A DNA stretch of 37,163 nucleotides from Candidatus Aminicenantota bacterium (GCA_021162615.1 JAGGYH010000063.1:1-37163), one strand, 5' to 3'; shown: positions 7,665 to 16,295, counted from the stretch's first letter. Translations and numbers: made by a program. Notes: generated from the letters alone by a model not told the origin.

Positions 7665-8006
7665 ATGAATGTTTTTTTTGTAGGCGCAGTCATAATATTT
7701 GTTTTGTTCCTGGTTATTTTGATTGCAAATCCCAAAATCTCTTGTTTTGGCAAAAAAATCAAATCTCCTTTTTATCCCCTTCTTAGAAAAAAGAAAAAGG
7801 CCTTGAGAAGCAAGAAGAAGAAAATAGAAGATTACGGGTTTTCTCTGGTCGATGAGGAGTCAAGGAGAAGCGCAAGAATAACCGAGCTCGAACCAAGGAA
7901 GAGTCGAAGGCCGCAAAAGAGCATTAAAATAGATGACTATGGATTTTCGCTTTCTGATGACACAAAGAAAGAAAGCACCAAAGAAACAAAGGGTGAAAAG
8001 AAATAA
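7665..8006 (+). CDS. One-TM basic protein with duplicated DYGFSL motif, unknown
   Basis: The 113-residue product has an N-terminal membrane segment (about residues 4-22, VGAVIIFVLFLVILI), then a strongly basic linker (RKKKKALRSKKKK, residues 41-53). The octapeptide IEDYGFSL (54-61) recurs as IDDYGFSL (89-96), 35 residues apart, each preceded by Lys and followed by acidic residues. I recognise no family. The repeated short motif in a disordered charged tail looks like a docking or binding peptide on the cytoplasmic side. There is no clear SD before the ATG, only an A-rich run. It ends 14 nt before the lipoprotein gene. Confidence 0.7.
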   Translation: MNVFFVGAVIIFVLFLVILIANPKISCFGKKIKSPFYPLLRKKKKALRSKKKKIEDYGFSLVDEESRRSARITELEPRKSRRPQKSIKIDDYGFSLSDDTKKESTKETKGEKK

Positions 8007-8020
8007 GTGGGACCAGGGTA

Positions 8021-8713
8021 TTGTGCTTACAGAAGGTACGCATTGCCGTCTTTTGTATAGGGCTGGTTTTTTTCTTTAGCTGCAGGCCTTCACATGTTTT
8101 GCTTTCTCCTTATCCGGATCGGATAGAGACCATAGAAGGATTTGCTTCATTAAAGCTGATAGGAGCGGAAGGGTATTCCAGGTCAAAGTTTTCTTTTTTT
8201 TTCAGCATTCCAGACAAAGGGAAAATAGAAGCCTTTGATCTTTTAGGCCGGACGATCTATCAGATCATTATAGATAAGGAAAGAGCTTTTCTTGTCGTCC
8301 CTTCAAAGAAAGTATACTGGGAAAGCACTGAAGAGCGTATTATTGATACGTTCATTGGAGCCAGACTGGCCATGTCCGAGGTCATATGTTTTCTCATCGG
8401 AAAGTGGGATTATTTGAGAGAAAAAGGGAAGGATAAAAGTCAAGATCTATGGGACATAAAAAAGGACAACGAGGGAAGAGTCGTTGAGGGAAGAAAGCAG
8501 GGCATGTCCTTTACTGTCAGTGGATATATTGAGGGCACCGGTATGATCCGAAGCCTTGATTTTAAAAACCGGTTTCAAAAAGGAACATTGAAAGTCCTCG
8601 GCATTGATTTCAACAGTCCGGCAAAAAAAAGTCACTTTTCAATGTCTTTTATTAAAGATTTCGAAGAAAAATCCTGGGAAGAAATACAAAAAATCATTAA
8701 TCATGAGAATTAA
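8021..8713 (+). CDS. Outer-membrane-type lipoprotein, LolB/DUF4292-like
   Basis: The 230-residue protein has an N-terminal hydrophobic signal ending in the lipobox FFSC (C21), followed by a domain of alternating strands. Segments such as GFASLKLIGAEGYSR, IEAFDLLGRTIYQI and RAFLVVPSKKVYW resemble the LolB/LolA-like fold of DUF4292 lipoproteins, which are thought to act in lipoprotein or lipid handling at the outer membrane. The assignment to DUF4292 is by pattern, not search. The start appears to be TTG (8021), because no ATG or GTG lies in frame before the signal peptide. The last 11 nt overlap the start of ispE, which suggests translational coupling. Confidence 0.7.
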   Translation: MCLQKVRIAVFCIGLVFFFSCRPSHVLLSPYPDRIETIEGFASLKLIGAEGYSRSKFSFFFSIPDKGKIEAFDLLGRTIYQIIIDKERAFLVVPSKKVYWESTEERIIDTFIGARLAMSEVICFLIGKWDYLREKGKDKSQDLWDIKKDNEGRVVEGRKQGMSFTVSGYIEGTGMIRSLDFKNRFQKGTLKVLGIDFNSPAKKSHFSMSFIKDFEEKSWEEIQKIINHEN

Positions 8714-9559
8714 ATCATTTGCTAAGATCAACCTCGGTTTAGAGGTGTTGAGTAAGAGAGATGATGGTTATCACAATATCAGGACTCTTTTCCAGAGCAT
8801 TTCCCTCCACGATGAAATAGAGATAGAGATCTCTTCTTCAGGGCCAATTGTTCTCAGGGGAACGGACAGATCCATTTCTTGGGGGAGAGATAATCTTGTA
8901 TATAAGGCCGCTTACATCATGAAAGAGCAGTCCATGACCGATAAAGGGATTAATATCCGTGTGGTTAAAAATATTCCGGCAGGAGCCGGGCTTGGCGGCG
9001 GAAGCAGTAACGCAGCAGTTACTCTGTTGACGCTTAATAAAATGTTAGGTTTATACCTAAAGAAGGAAGAATTGATGGAGTTTGGGCGTGGGCTCGGAGC
9101 GGACGTCCCTTATTTCATGGAAGGGGGATTATGCGTTGGCGCAGGAAGGGGAGATAAAATTTCGGTCATTGACGACCTGCCCACATTTTACTGTATGCTG
9201 GTTTTTGAGGGCACCCCTATTCCAACAAAATTGATTTACAGCAGCTCTTCTAAAAGCTTGACTTCAAAAGGCAAAGACAGTAAAATTATCGAGTTTCTGA
9301 ATACCAGAGGATTAGGCGGATTAGAAAACGATTTAGAAGAGACTGTTTTTCACTTATATCCCCAGATCAAGGAAGTTAAAAGCCATATCAGTAAAATGGG
9401 TGCGGTGCTGTCATTGGTAAGCGGCACAGGATCAGCGGTATTTGGGCTTTTTGAACGCAAGGATAAAGCAGAAGCTGCGTGGGAGAGTGTAAAAAAAGTT
9501 TACTCTGGTGTGCTTGCAGAAACATTGGATAGAGAAAAGTATTGGAGTCGTTTAGCGCA

Positions 9560-9569
<10 letters not shown>
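8703..9569 (+). CDS. ispE: 4-diphosphocytidyl-2-C-methyl-D-erythritol kinase
   Basis: IspE phosphorylates CDP-ME in the MEP isoprenoid pathway, a GHMP-kinase step in the cytoplasm. The start is the ATG at 8703 (MRIKSFAKINLGLEVLSKRD), overlapping the upstream stop; an upstream in-frame start would add unrelated residues. The 288-residue length is normal. Signatures are SFAKINLGL with DGYHNI, the GHMP ATP-binding loop NIPAGAGLGGGSSNAA, LGADVPYFMEGG, and the C-terminal LVSGTGSAVFGLF. The gene ends inside the following tRNA: its TAG stop at 9567-9569 is tRNA positions 8-10. ispD and ispF are about 10 kb downstream. Confidence 0.96.
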
Positions 9570-9634
<65 letters not shown>

Positions 9635-9694
9635 TGTTTGGTATTTTGTTTATTAATAAGAGAAAGTAAAAAATTATTCAAAAAGGAAAAGAAC

Positions 9695-10624
9695 ATGAAG
9701 ATTTTTACGGGTTCATCTAATCCTATTTTAGCGGAGGAAATCGCATCTTATCTTAAAATGGACCTTGGGAAATCAGTTCTTGAGCAATTCAGCGACGGAG
9801 AGATCCACTTTTATATCGACGAGAATGTCCGTGGAGAAGACGTTTTTGTCATTCAAACGGGAGCCCAGGAGACGAGTTTTCATTTGATGCAGCTTTTTAT
9901 AATGATTGATGCTTTAAAAAGAGCATCTGCTGAAAGGATAACCGCTGTTATTCCGTATTATTGCTATGCCCGGCAGGACTGGAAAGACCGTCCGCGTGTT
10001 CCGATTTCTGCCAGGCTGGTGGCGGATTTGATAGAAGCATCAGGAGCGAACCGTGTACTGACTATGGATCTTCACTCTCCTCAAATCCAGGGATTTTTTT
10101 CCATACCTGTGGACAACCTTGTTGCTAGAGTTGTATTGGAAAAATATTTTAAAAGTCTTGATTTGGAAAACTTAACGATCATATCCCCGGATGCCGGAGG
10201 AGTCGGAAGGGCCAGATGGTTTGCCAAACGAATGAATGCCTCATTAGGGATCATTGACAAACGAAGGCCAGCTCCGAATATTGCAAAGGTTCTTCATGTT
10301 ATAGGGGATGTCGAAGGACGGGATGTCATCATTCTGGATGATATGGTTGATACAGGAGGAACCCTGGTCCAAAGCGTGGAAGCTCTTATTAAAAAAGGAG
10401 CAAGAAAAGTTTTTGCTGCCTGCACACATCCGGTGCTTTCTGGAAAGGCAATGGAAAGGATAAATGGATCAGAGCTAAAACAGTTGGTGGTAACCAATAC
10501 CATCCCGCTTGACGGGAAGAAGAAAATATCAGATAAGATCACGGTTCTATCCGTAGCTGAACTTTTTGGTGAGGCGATCCGCAGAATTCATCAAGGTGAA
10601 TCTGTGAGTTCTTTATTTGAATAA
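9695..10624 (+). CDS. prs: Ribose-phosphate pyrophosphokinase (PRPP synthetase)
   Basis: Prs makes PRPP from ribose-5-phosphate and ATP for nucleotide, His and Trp synthesis. I start at ATG 9695 (MKIFTGSSNPILAEEIASYL), which has an AAAAGGAAAA site; the upstream in-frame start at 9638 would run through the spacer next to the tRNA. The 309-residue length is typical. Visible motifs are SDGEIHFYIDENVRG, YYCYARQDWKDRPRVPISAR (flexible ATP-binding loop), TMDLHSPQIQGFF, and the PRPP-binding loop DDMVDTGGTL. It is followed after 13 nt by rplY, the usual order. Confidence 0.96.
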   Translation: MKIFTGSSNPILAEEIASYLKMDLGKSVLEQFSDGEIHFYIDENVRGEDVFVIQTGAQETSFHLMQLFIMIDALKRASAERITAVIPYYCYARQDWKDRPRVPISARLVADLIEASGANRVLTMDLHSPQIQGFFSIPVDNLVARVVLEKYFKSLDLENLTIISPDAGGVGRARWFAKRMNASLGIIDKRRPAPNIAKVLHVIGDVEGRDVIILDDMVDTGGTLVQSVEALIKKGARKVFAACTHPVLSGKAMERINGSELKQLVVTNTIPLDGKKKISDKITVLSVAELFGEAIRRIHQGESVSSLFE

Positions 10625-10637
10625 GGAGAAATATGCC

Positions 10638-11330
10638 ATGGAAATGACGGTAAAAGCTGAAGTGAGGGAATCTGTTGGAAAAAATGCAGCGCGCCGGTTA
10701 AGAAGAGAAGGCAAGCTCCCGGCAATTCTCTACGGATCCAAGACAAAAAACATTTCATTGGTGTTGTCTAAACAGGATATGTTTTCTATATTAAAATCGG
10801 GAAGAGGCGAAAATACTATATTTAAAGTTGCTTTTGACTCCAAAAAGAAGAACGTGATGATAAAAGACTACCAGCTGGATGTTATAACAGATGAACTTCT
10901 GCATGTGGATCTGATTGAGATCGCAATGACCGAGTCGATTGAAGTGACAGTTCAGATCGTTTTGACAGGAGAAGCAGTCGGAGTAAAGTCAGAAGGAGGT
11001 TTTGTTGACTTTGTGAACAGAGAGGCCCAGGTGCGGTGTTTGCCAAGGGACATACCTGATCAGATTGAAGTGGACATCAGTGGCCTTCATTTAAATCAAT
11101 CCCTCAAGCTGGGGGATATCCAGCCCCCTGAGAATGTAGAATTCATTACGGATCCTAAGACAGTGATTGCGCATATCATACTTCCGGAAGAAGAAGAGAT
11201 CGAAGTGGAAGAAGAAATAGAGGAAGAACTGATTGCAGAGGGAGAAGAGCCTGAAGTAATCGGAGAAGAAAGAGGAGAAGCTGGAGAAGAAAAAGAAGAG
11301 AAAAAGGAAGAGGAAGAGAAAAAGGAGTGA
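10638..11330 (+). CDS. rplY: 50S ribosomal protein bL25 (Ctc/TL5 type) with acidic tail
   Basis: bL25 binds 5S rRNA in the large subunit. The start at 10638 (MEMTVKAEVRESVGKNAARR) follows an AAGGAGAA site at 10623-10630 with 7-nt spacing; an in-frame start at 10617 inside prs is less likely. The N-terminal 5S-binding domain includes RREGKLPAILYG, and the C-terminal TL5-like domain includes VDLIEIAMTESIEVTV and HLNQSLKLGDIQPPENVEFI. Residues from about 180 to 230 are almost pure Glu/Lys, longer than usual. bS6 and bL9 in this operon have comparable tails. It precedes pth by 3 nt. Confidence 0.95.
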   Translation: MEMTVKAEVRESVGKNAARRLRREGKLPAILYGSKTKNISLVLSKQDMFSILKSGRGENTIFKVAFDSKKKNVMIKDYQLDVITDELLHVDLIEIAMTESIEVTVQIVLTGEAVGVKSEGGFVDFVNREAQVRCLPRDIPDQIEVDISGLHLNQSLKLGDIQPPENVEFITDPKTVIAHIILPEEEEIEVEEEIEEELIAEGEEPEVIGEERGEAGEEKEEKKEEEEKKE

Positions 11331-11333
11331 TAT

Positions 11334-11909
11334 TTGTGGGCTTTGGTCGGGCTCGGAAATCCTGGTCAAAAATATGCCTGGACCAGACATAATGCAGGGT
11401 CCATACTTGTGAACAGATTAGCGAGAAGATGGGATACTAAGCTTAAAGTCATGGATAAGACATTTCGTGGGGCTGAAGTAAAAAGGGATGATCATGAGAT
11501 CCTCCTGGCCAAACCCAGGATTTTTATGAATTTGAGCGGAGTAGCTGTAAAACGCATTCAAGAGAGATATAATATTCCTTTGGGAAATTTGATAATCGCC
11601 CACGATGATTTCGATATCTTATTAGGGGAGATAAGGATAAAAAGAGCAGGAAGCAGCGGGTCTCACAAAGGAGTCATGTCTGTTATAGAGAGAATGGAAA
11701 CCCAAGACTTCCCCAGGATAAAAATAGGGATAGGGCCTGTGCCCGAGGGGAGTAATCCGTCTGATTTTGTGCTCTCCCCTTTTATGAAGAGCGAGAGAGC
11801 ACGGCTCCAAGAAAGCATTGATAATGCTGTTGAAGCGTTTGATGTCATTTTAAACAGCTCTTTAGATAGAGCGATGAATGTGTATAATAAAAAAAGGAGT
11901 CACGTTTAA
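11334..11909 (+). CDS. pth: Peptidyl-tRNA hydrolase
   Basis: Pth releases peptides from peptidyl-tRNA that has dropped off ribosomes. The 191-residue product has ALVGLGNPGQKYAWTRHNAG (catalytic His and conserved Asn), KPRIFMNLSG, AHDDFDILLGEIRIK (active-site Asp) and SSGSHKGVMSV, all standard for bacterial Pth. The start codon is TTG at 11334, placed 6 nt after GGAG within the end of rplY, and no ATG is available before the conserved N-terminus. The 3' end, including the stop, overlaps a small CACGT/ACGTG hairpin. Confidence 0.95.
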   Translation: MWALVGLGNPGQKYAWTRHNAGSILVNRLARRWDTKLKVMDKTFRGAEVKRDDHEILLAKPRIFMNLSGVAVKRIQERYNIPLGNLIIAHDDFDILLGEIRIKRAGSSGSHKGVMSVIERMETQDFPRIKIGIGPVPEGSNPSDFVLSPFMKSERARLQESIDNAVEAFDVILNSSLDRAMNVYNKKRSHV

Positions 11910-11955
11910 TACGTGAATTTAACGAACTCCTTGTTTCTTTTCATAAGAAAAGGAG
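11901..11955 (+). promoter_or_regulatory. Hairpins in the rpsF leader (possible bS6:bS18 autoregulatory site)
   Basis: Two stems lie between pth and rpsF. CACGT-TTAAT-ACGTG is at 11901-11915. A longer stem at 11927-11955 pairs CTCCTT + TTCTT (GT bulge) with AAGAA + AAGGAG around a TTCAT loop. The bS6:bS18 complex is known to repress rpsF operons by binding a leader RNA with a CCG-containing structure. A CCG occurs just downstream (ATATCCGTAAGG). I see stems but cannot confirm the known motif. Confidence 0.35.
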
Positions 11956-11979
11956 CTGAATATCCGTAAGGAGGAAAGC

Positions 11980-12570
11980 ATGAGATATTACGAAACAGCT
12001 TTTTTGATTGCACCTACCCTTTCCGAAGAAGAAACAGAGCAGTTCATCAGCCAGATGGAATCTGTCGTCAAAAAGAAAAAAGGCAGGATGATCCATATTG
12101 ATAAATGGGGTAAGCGGAAGCTTGCTTATCCTATAAAGAGAAATGACTCTGCCTTTTATGTGTTTTTCTACTATGAGGGGGGCCCAGAGACATACACGGA
12201 ACTGGAGCGCCAGTTCAAACAGAAAGAGGCTGTCATCAGGTATTTGACCTTTAAAAGAGATGAGGAGCCTTCCTTTAAGGGAGAGGATGCAAGGAGAGAA
12301 AGGACGGCCAGGGAAGAAAAGCCTCAAGAGCCGGAGAAACCGGAGGAACCGGAAAAAGAGGAAGGTCCGGAAAAAGAGGAAGGTCCGGAAAAAGAGGAAG
12401 GTCCGGAAAAAGAAAAAAAGAAGGCAAATCCTGCCAAAAAGAAAAGCACCAAAGCCGGCAAAGAAGAAGCAGAAGAAAAAGAGGGAGAATCAAAAAAGGA
12501 TAAAGAAGAACCTAAAAAGAACAAAGAAAAAGAAGCCGAATCCAAGAAAGACAAAAAAGAAGGAGAATAA
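11980..12570 (+). CDS. rpsF: 30S ribosomal protein bS6 with long Lys/Glu tail
   Basis: bS6 binds 16S rRNA with bS18 in the small-subunit platform. Residues 1 to about 95 are a normal bS6 domain ([56 protein letters not shown]). Residues from about 97 to 196 are an unusually long, low-complexity tail of Lys, Glu and Pro; typical bS6 is about 95-135 residues. The tail contains an 18-bp in-frame tandem repeat encoding EGPEKE at 12361-12414. The SD TAAGGAGGAAAG is strong, and rpsR follows after 2 nt. Confidence 0.94.
   Translation: MRYYETAFLIAPTLSEEETEQFISQMESVVKKKKGRMIHIDKWGKRKLAYPIKRNDSAFYVFFYYEGGPETYTELERQFKQKEAVIRYLTFKRDEEPSFKGEDARRERTAREEKPQEPEKPEEPEKEEGPEKEEGPEKEEGPEKEKKKANPAKKKSTKAGKEEAEEKEGESKKDKEEPKKNKEKEAESKKDKKEGE
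12343..12414 (+). repeat. 18-bp tandem repeat inside rpsF tail
   Basis: The unit GAAGGTCCGGAAAAAGAG occurs three times in a row at 12361-12378, 12379-12396 and 12397-12414 (last base changed to A). A partial unit lies upstream (ACCGGAAAAAGAG, ending at 12360). It encodes EGPEKE repeats in frame, so copy-number change would alter only tail length. Confidence 0.9.
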
Positions 12571-12572
12571 GC

Positions 12573-12824
12573 ATGGATGAAGATAGAAGGTCAAGAAATC
12601 CAAAGAGATATTTTTCCCGCAGGAAGAAATTCTGCTGGTTTTGCAAGAACAATGTAAAAGATATTGACTATAAAAATATTGATATTTTAAAGAGATATGT
12701 CCCGGAACGGGGCAAAATAGCACCCCGCAGGGTCACGGGTACATGTGCCTATCATCAGCGGAAACTCACTAAAGCCATAAAAAGGGCAAGACAGCTGGCA
12801 CTGCTTCCATTCATCGCAGACTAA
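12573..12824 (+). CDS. rpsR: 30S ribosomal protein bS18
   Basis: bS18 pairs with bS6 on the small-subunit platform. The 83-residue product has a basic N-terminus ([20 protein letters not shown]), [34 protein letters not shown] and the C-terminal [20 protein letters not shown]. The CxxC plus a later Cys and His (CAYH) suggest the zinc-binding form of bS18, matching the zinc form of bL28 upstream. It lies between rpsF (2 nt) and rplI (19 nt) in the conserved order. Confidence 0.97.
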   Translation: MDEDRRSRNPKRYFSRRKKFCWFCKNNVKDIDYKNIDILKRYVPERGKIAPRRVTGTCAYHQRKLTKAIKRARQLALLPFIAD

Positions 12825-12843
12825 GACAAAAACTGGAGGGAAA

Positions 12844-13548
12844 ATGAAGTTACTTTTAAAAGCAAATTTGGAGAATCTTGGGAAGAAGGGAGATATTGTT
12901 AATGTGGCTCCCGGATATGGGAGAAACTATTTAATACCGAAGAAGCTGGCCATTAAGGTGACGCCTTCAAACATGAAGATGATAGAGATAGAACAAAGGG
13001 CTCTGAGAAAGGGGCTTGAAAAAGAAATGGAGTCGTATAATGAAATCATAGAGCGGCTGAACAGCACAAACCTTGTTTTCATAAGAAAGACAAGTGAGAA
13101 AGATACGATATATGGGTCTGTAAGCGCCAATGACATAAAAGAATCTCTGGATAAACTAGACCTTAACATTGAGAAAAAAAGAATTTTGCTGGATGAATCC
13201 ATAAAAACGATAGGAACATTTACGGTTCCAGTGAAGGTTTTTCAGGAACATCAGGCGGAAGTTAAAGTGGAAGTAAGACAAGAAGGAATGGAAGAGGAGG
13301 TCGGGAAAAAAGGCAGGAAGGAGACTGAGAAAGCAGTCAAGGAAGAAACCACAAAGGAAGCTGAAAAGGAAGAAACAAAAGAAACCAAAAAAGAAGATAA
13401 AGAGAAAGCCAAGAAGGAAACCAAGCCTAAAAAAGAGCCCAAAGGAAAAGTGAAAAAAGAGACAAAAAAAGCAGAGAAAAAGGAAAAGAAGGGAAAAGAG
13501 ACAAATTTATCTGAAAAAAAGGCAGATAAAAAGCAGAAAAAAGACTAA
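12844..13548 (+). CDS. rplI: 50S ribosomal protein bL9 with long Lys/Glu tail
   Basis: bL9 bridges the base of the L1 stalk with its N-terminal RNA-binding domain. The core is normal: MKLLLKANLENLGKKGDIVN, VAPGYGRNYLIPKKLAIKVT, and a C-terminal domain containing KTSEKDTIYGSVSANDIKES and TIGTFTVPVKVF. Typical bL9 is about 150 residues, but this one is 234 because residues from about 148 onward are a Lys/Glu/Thr-rich tail like those on bL25 and bS6. The SD is ACTGGAGGGAAA. Its stop overlaps the dnaB start (TAATG). Confidence 0.95.
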   Translation: MKLLLKANLENLGKKGDIVNVAPGYGRNYLIPKKLAIKVTPSNMKMIEIEQRALRKGLEKEMESYNEIIERLNSTNLVFIRKTSEKDTIYGSVSANDIKESLDKLDLNIEKKRILLDESIKTIGTFTVPVKVFQEHQAEVKVEVRQEGMEEEVGKKGRKETEKAVKEETTKEAEKEETKETKKEDKEKAKKETKPKKEPKGKVKKETKKAEKKEKKGKETNLSEKKADKKQKKD

Positions 13549-14903
13549 TGAGCCTGGATTTTACATTTTTAAAAAAAACTCCGCCCCACAGCCCGGAGAC
13601 GGAAAAGACCGTCCTGGGGGGGATTCTTGTCAATAATAAAAATTTAAATGTCGTGCTTTCTATTATTTCTATCGATGACTACTACAAGGAGGCAAACCGT
13701 AAGATCCTGGAAGCGATCATATCCTTAATTGAAAAAGGACGGCCTGCAGACCTGCTGACACTTGCGGAAGAACTCCAGAAATCCGGAGCCCTTGAAGAGG
13801 TCGGGGGGATTTCTTATCTCTCTTCTTTAATGGACGGAGTCCCCAAAAGTTTGAATATCGAATATCATGCCCGGATAATCAAAGAAAAATCGCTTCTCCG
13901 GAGATTGATCACATCCTCTTCAGAGATTATTTCAGCCAGTTATGAGCAGAAAGAAGAGGCAGACCAGCTTCTAGAACGGGCTCAATCTGCTATCATAGAT
14001 GTAGCTGAGCAGAGAATTAAACCCGGTTTTTTACCCCTAAGATCATTGACAGAAGAGGCTTTGATCACCATAGATTCTTTAAGGAATCGCCAGGAAGCTG
14101 TAACGGGGATTCCCAGTGGATTCAGGGACCTGGACAGTGTCACAGCAGGATTCCATAATTCTGAATTTATTGTCATCGCTGCCCGGCCTTCCATGGGGAA
14201 AACGGCACTCTGCTTGAATATATCTCAGCATGTCGGGACCAATACAGAATATTCAGCAGGATTCTTCTCTCTGGAGATGTCAAAGGAACAGCTGGCCATG
14301 CGCATGCTGTGTTCAGAAGCAAGAGTGGATCTGCATAAAGTTAGGACCGGATTTCTCAGCGAAAAGGAGTTCAAAGATCTGCAGAAGGGTGCGGAAAATA
14401 TATCTAAAGCCGCCATCTATGTGGATGAGACACCGGCACTTACGGTCATTGAAATGAAAGCAAAGGCAAGAAGGCTGAAAATGGAGCAAAACCTGGACAT
14501 CCTTTTTGTGGATTACATGCAGCTCATGCGAGCAGGAGGGCGTTTTGAGAACAGGAACCAGGAAATATCCTTCATTTCCCGCTCTTTAAAGGAGCTTGCA
14601 AAAGAGCTTCAGATCCCGGTTGTGGGGATTTCTCAGTTAAGCAGGGCTCCTGAGAAAGGGCGCGCAAAGCCCATCCCCCTGTTGTCAGACTTGAGGGAAT
14701 CGGGAGCTATTGAGCAGGATGCTGATGTTGTTATCTTCATTTACCGACCTGAAATTTACAAGCCTGACGATGAGTCCCTAAAAGGGATTGCAGATATCAT
14801 CATAGCCAAGCAGAGAAATGGGCCTACCGGCAAGGTTTCTCTCGCCTTTTTAAACAAGTTTGCCAGATTCAGCAACAGAGAATTTCATACTTCCGAAGAA
14901 TAA
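13548..14903 (+). CDS. dnaB: Replicative DNA helicase
   Basis: DnaB is the hexameric 5'-3' helicase of the replication fork. The 451-residue product has the N-terminal domain (PPHSPETEKTVLGGILVNNK), linker, and RecA-like domain with Walker A ARPSMGKTALCLN, FFSLEMSKEQLAMRML, Walker B LDILFVDYMQLM, the ISQLSRAPEKG loop and DLRESGAIEQDADVV. No intein or insertion is seen. The start overlaps the rplI stop by one base, giving the conserved rpsF-rpsR-rplI-dnaB order. Confidence 0.97.
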   Translation: MSLDFTFLKKTPPHSPETEKTVLGGILVNNKNLNVVLSIISIDDYYKEANRKILEAIISLIEKGRPADLLTLAEELQKSGALEEVGGISYLSSLMDGVPKSLNIEYHARIIKEKSLLRRLITSSSEIISASYEQKEEADQLLERAQSAIIDVAEQRIKPGFLPLRSLTEEALITIDSLRNRQEAVTGIPSGFRDLDSVTAGFHNSEFIVIAARPSMGKTALCLNISQHVGTNTEYSAGFFSLEMSKEQLAMRMLCSEARVDLHKVRTGFLSEKEFKDLQKGAENISKAAIYVDETPALTVIEMKAKARRLKMEQNLDILFVDYMQLMRAGGRFENRNQEISFISRSLKELAKELQIPVVGISQLSRAPEKGRAKPIPLLSDLRESGAIEQDADVVIFIYRPEIYKPDDESLKGIADIIIAKQRNGPTGKVSLAFLNKFARFSNREFHTSEE

Positions 14904-14936
14904 GAAACCAGGTTAGATGGGAATTAGATTGAGAAG

Positions 14937-16295
14937 ATGAAAAAGGTCAAGTCAGTTTTTGTATGTCAGAACTGCGGGTTCCAGTCTCCAAAATGGGCGG
15001 GAAGATGCCCACACTGCGGGGAATGGAGCACGATGATCGAAGAGATCGAAACATCCGGTACGGAAGACCTGTCTTTCCCCCCTGCCAAACCAATTCTTTA
15101 TAAAGATGTCAGACAGGCACAGCAGCAGCGCCTTCAAATAAAAATAGGAGAGCTGAATCGAGTTTTAGGAGGAGGACTCGTCCTCGGTTCCCTGGTTTTG
15201 ATAGGAGGGGAGCCGGGAATAGGCAAATCAACTCTGCTGCTTCAGGTTAGCCGGGATTTTGCAGAAGAAGGCAAAAAAGTGCTCTATGTCTCAAGTGAAG
15301 AATCTTTGGAGCAGACCAAGATGAGGGGAGAAAGACTGGGGATAGGAAAGGGGGAGCTTTACCTGCTGGCAGAGACAAACCTTGAAAAGATTATTTCTCA
15401 TGCTCTGGAGCTTAAGCCTCAGGTTTTTATATTGGATTCAGTACAAACGGTCTTTTCTTCCAGCCTCTCATCCAGCACGGGCACGATAAGCCAGGTCAGG
15501 GAAGTCACTAACCAGGTATTCAGGTTTGCCAAGAAAAATAATATATGTTCCTTTTTAGTCGGGCATATAACCAAAGAAGGCTCTTTAGCGGGCCCCAAGT
15601 CTCTGGAGCATATGGTCGATGTCGTTCTTTATTTTGAAGGGGAAAGAGATCACAGCCATAGAATATTAAGGGCCTTTAAGAACAGATTCGGACCTGTTTC
15701 GGAAATAGCTGTGTTTAACATGGAGTCTACCGGCTTAAAAGCCATTTCTAATCCTTCGGCTTTCTTTTTGAAAGAACGGCCGGAAGGTGAGTCAGGCAGT
15801 GTAGCGGTGTGTACCATAAAAGGGTCAAGGCCGCTTTTAGCCGAGATCCAGGCACTCGTCTCTTCTACTTTGTTTGTGGGAAATCCAAGGAGAATGACCA
15901 TAGGCCTCGACCATTACCGTACCGCGATGCTCTTAGCTGTCATAGAGAAAAAATTGGGATTTGGCTTTGGAGGGCAGGATGTCCATATGAATGTGGCAGG
16001 AGGATTATTTATAAGAGAACCCGCTGCAGATCTCGGCATTTTAGCGGCACTGGTTTCCTGCATTAAGAACAAGCCCGTTCCTTTGGACTTGACTCTTCTG
16101 GGGGAGATTGGATTGAGTGGGGAGGTCAGATCAGTAAGCCAGACATTAGCCAGGATAAAAGAAGCGGCTTCTTTGGGTTTTAAATCTGTGGTCCTTCCAA
16201 AAGGGAACCTTCCTGAGCTAAACAAAAAGAGCATTAATAATATTGATCTTATAGGAGTCAGAAATATAAAAGAAACAGTGGATGTGCTTTTTTAG
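14937..16295 (+). CDS. radA: DNA repair protein RadA (RecA-like, Lon-like domain)
   Basis: RadA promotes branch migration during recombinational repair. The 452-residue protein shows the N-terminal C4 zinc finger (CQNCGFQSPKWAGRCPHCGE), Walker A GGEPGIGKSTLLLQ, the family-specific KNRFG motif (FKNRFGPVSEIAVF), and the C-terminal Lon-protease-like domain (GGLFIREPAADLGILAALVS and GEIGLSGEVRSV). It begins the radA, PIN-TRAM, htpG, ispD, ispF, gltX series; in Firmicutes disA sits next to radA, but it is absent here. The next gene follows an AT-rich 75-nt gap. Confidence 0.97.
   Translation: MKKVKSVFVCQNCGFQSPKWAGRCPHCGEWSTMIEEIETSGTEDLSFPPAKPILYKDVRQAQQQRLQIKIGELNRVLGGGLVLGSLVLIGGEPGIGKSTLLLQVSRDFAEEGKKVLYVSSEESLEQTKMRGERLGIGKGELYLLAETNLEKIISHALELKPQVFILDSVQTVFSSSLSSSTGTISQVREVTNQVFRFAKKNNICSFLVGHITKEGSLAGPKSLEHMVDVVLYFEGERDHSHRILRAFKNRFGPVSEIAVFNMESTGLKAISNPSAFFLKERPEGESGSVAVCTIKGSRPLLAEIQALVSSTLFVGNPRRMTIGLDHYRTAMLLAVIEKKLGFGFGGQDVHMNVAGGLFIREPAADLGILAALVSCIKNKPVPLDLTLLGEIGLSGEVRSVSQTLARIKEAASLGFKSVVLPKGNLPELNKKSINNIDLIGVRNIKETVDVLF

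Noticed and set aside
12260-12580. Plus-strand Arg/Lys-rich frame overlapping rpsF, and minus-strand Phe/Leu/Ser-rich frames over the tails
   Set aside because: They are shadows of the A/G-rich low-complexity DNA of the Lys/Glu tails and have no independent starts or families.
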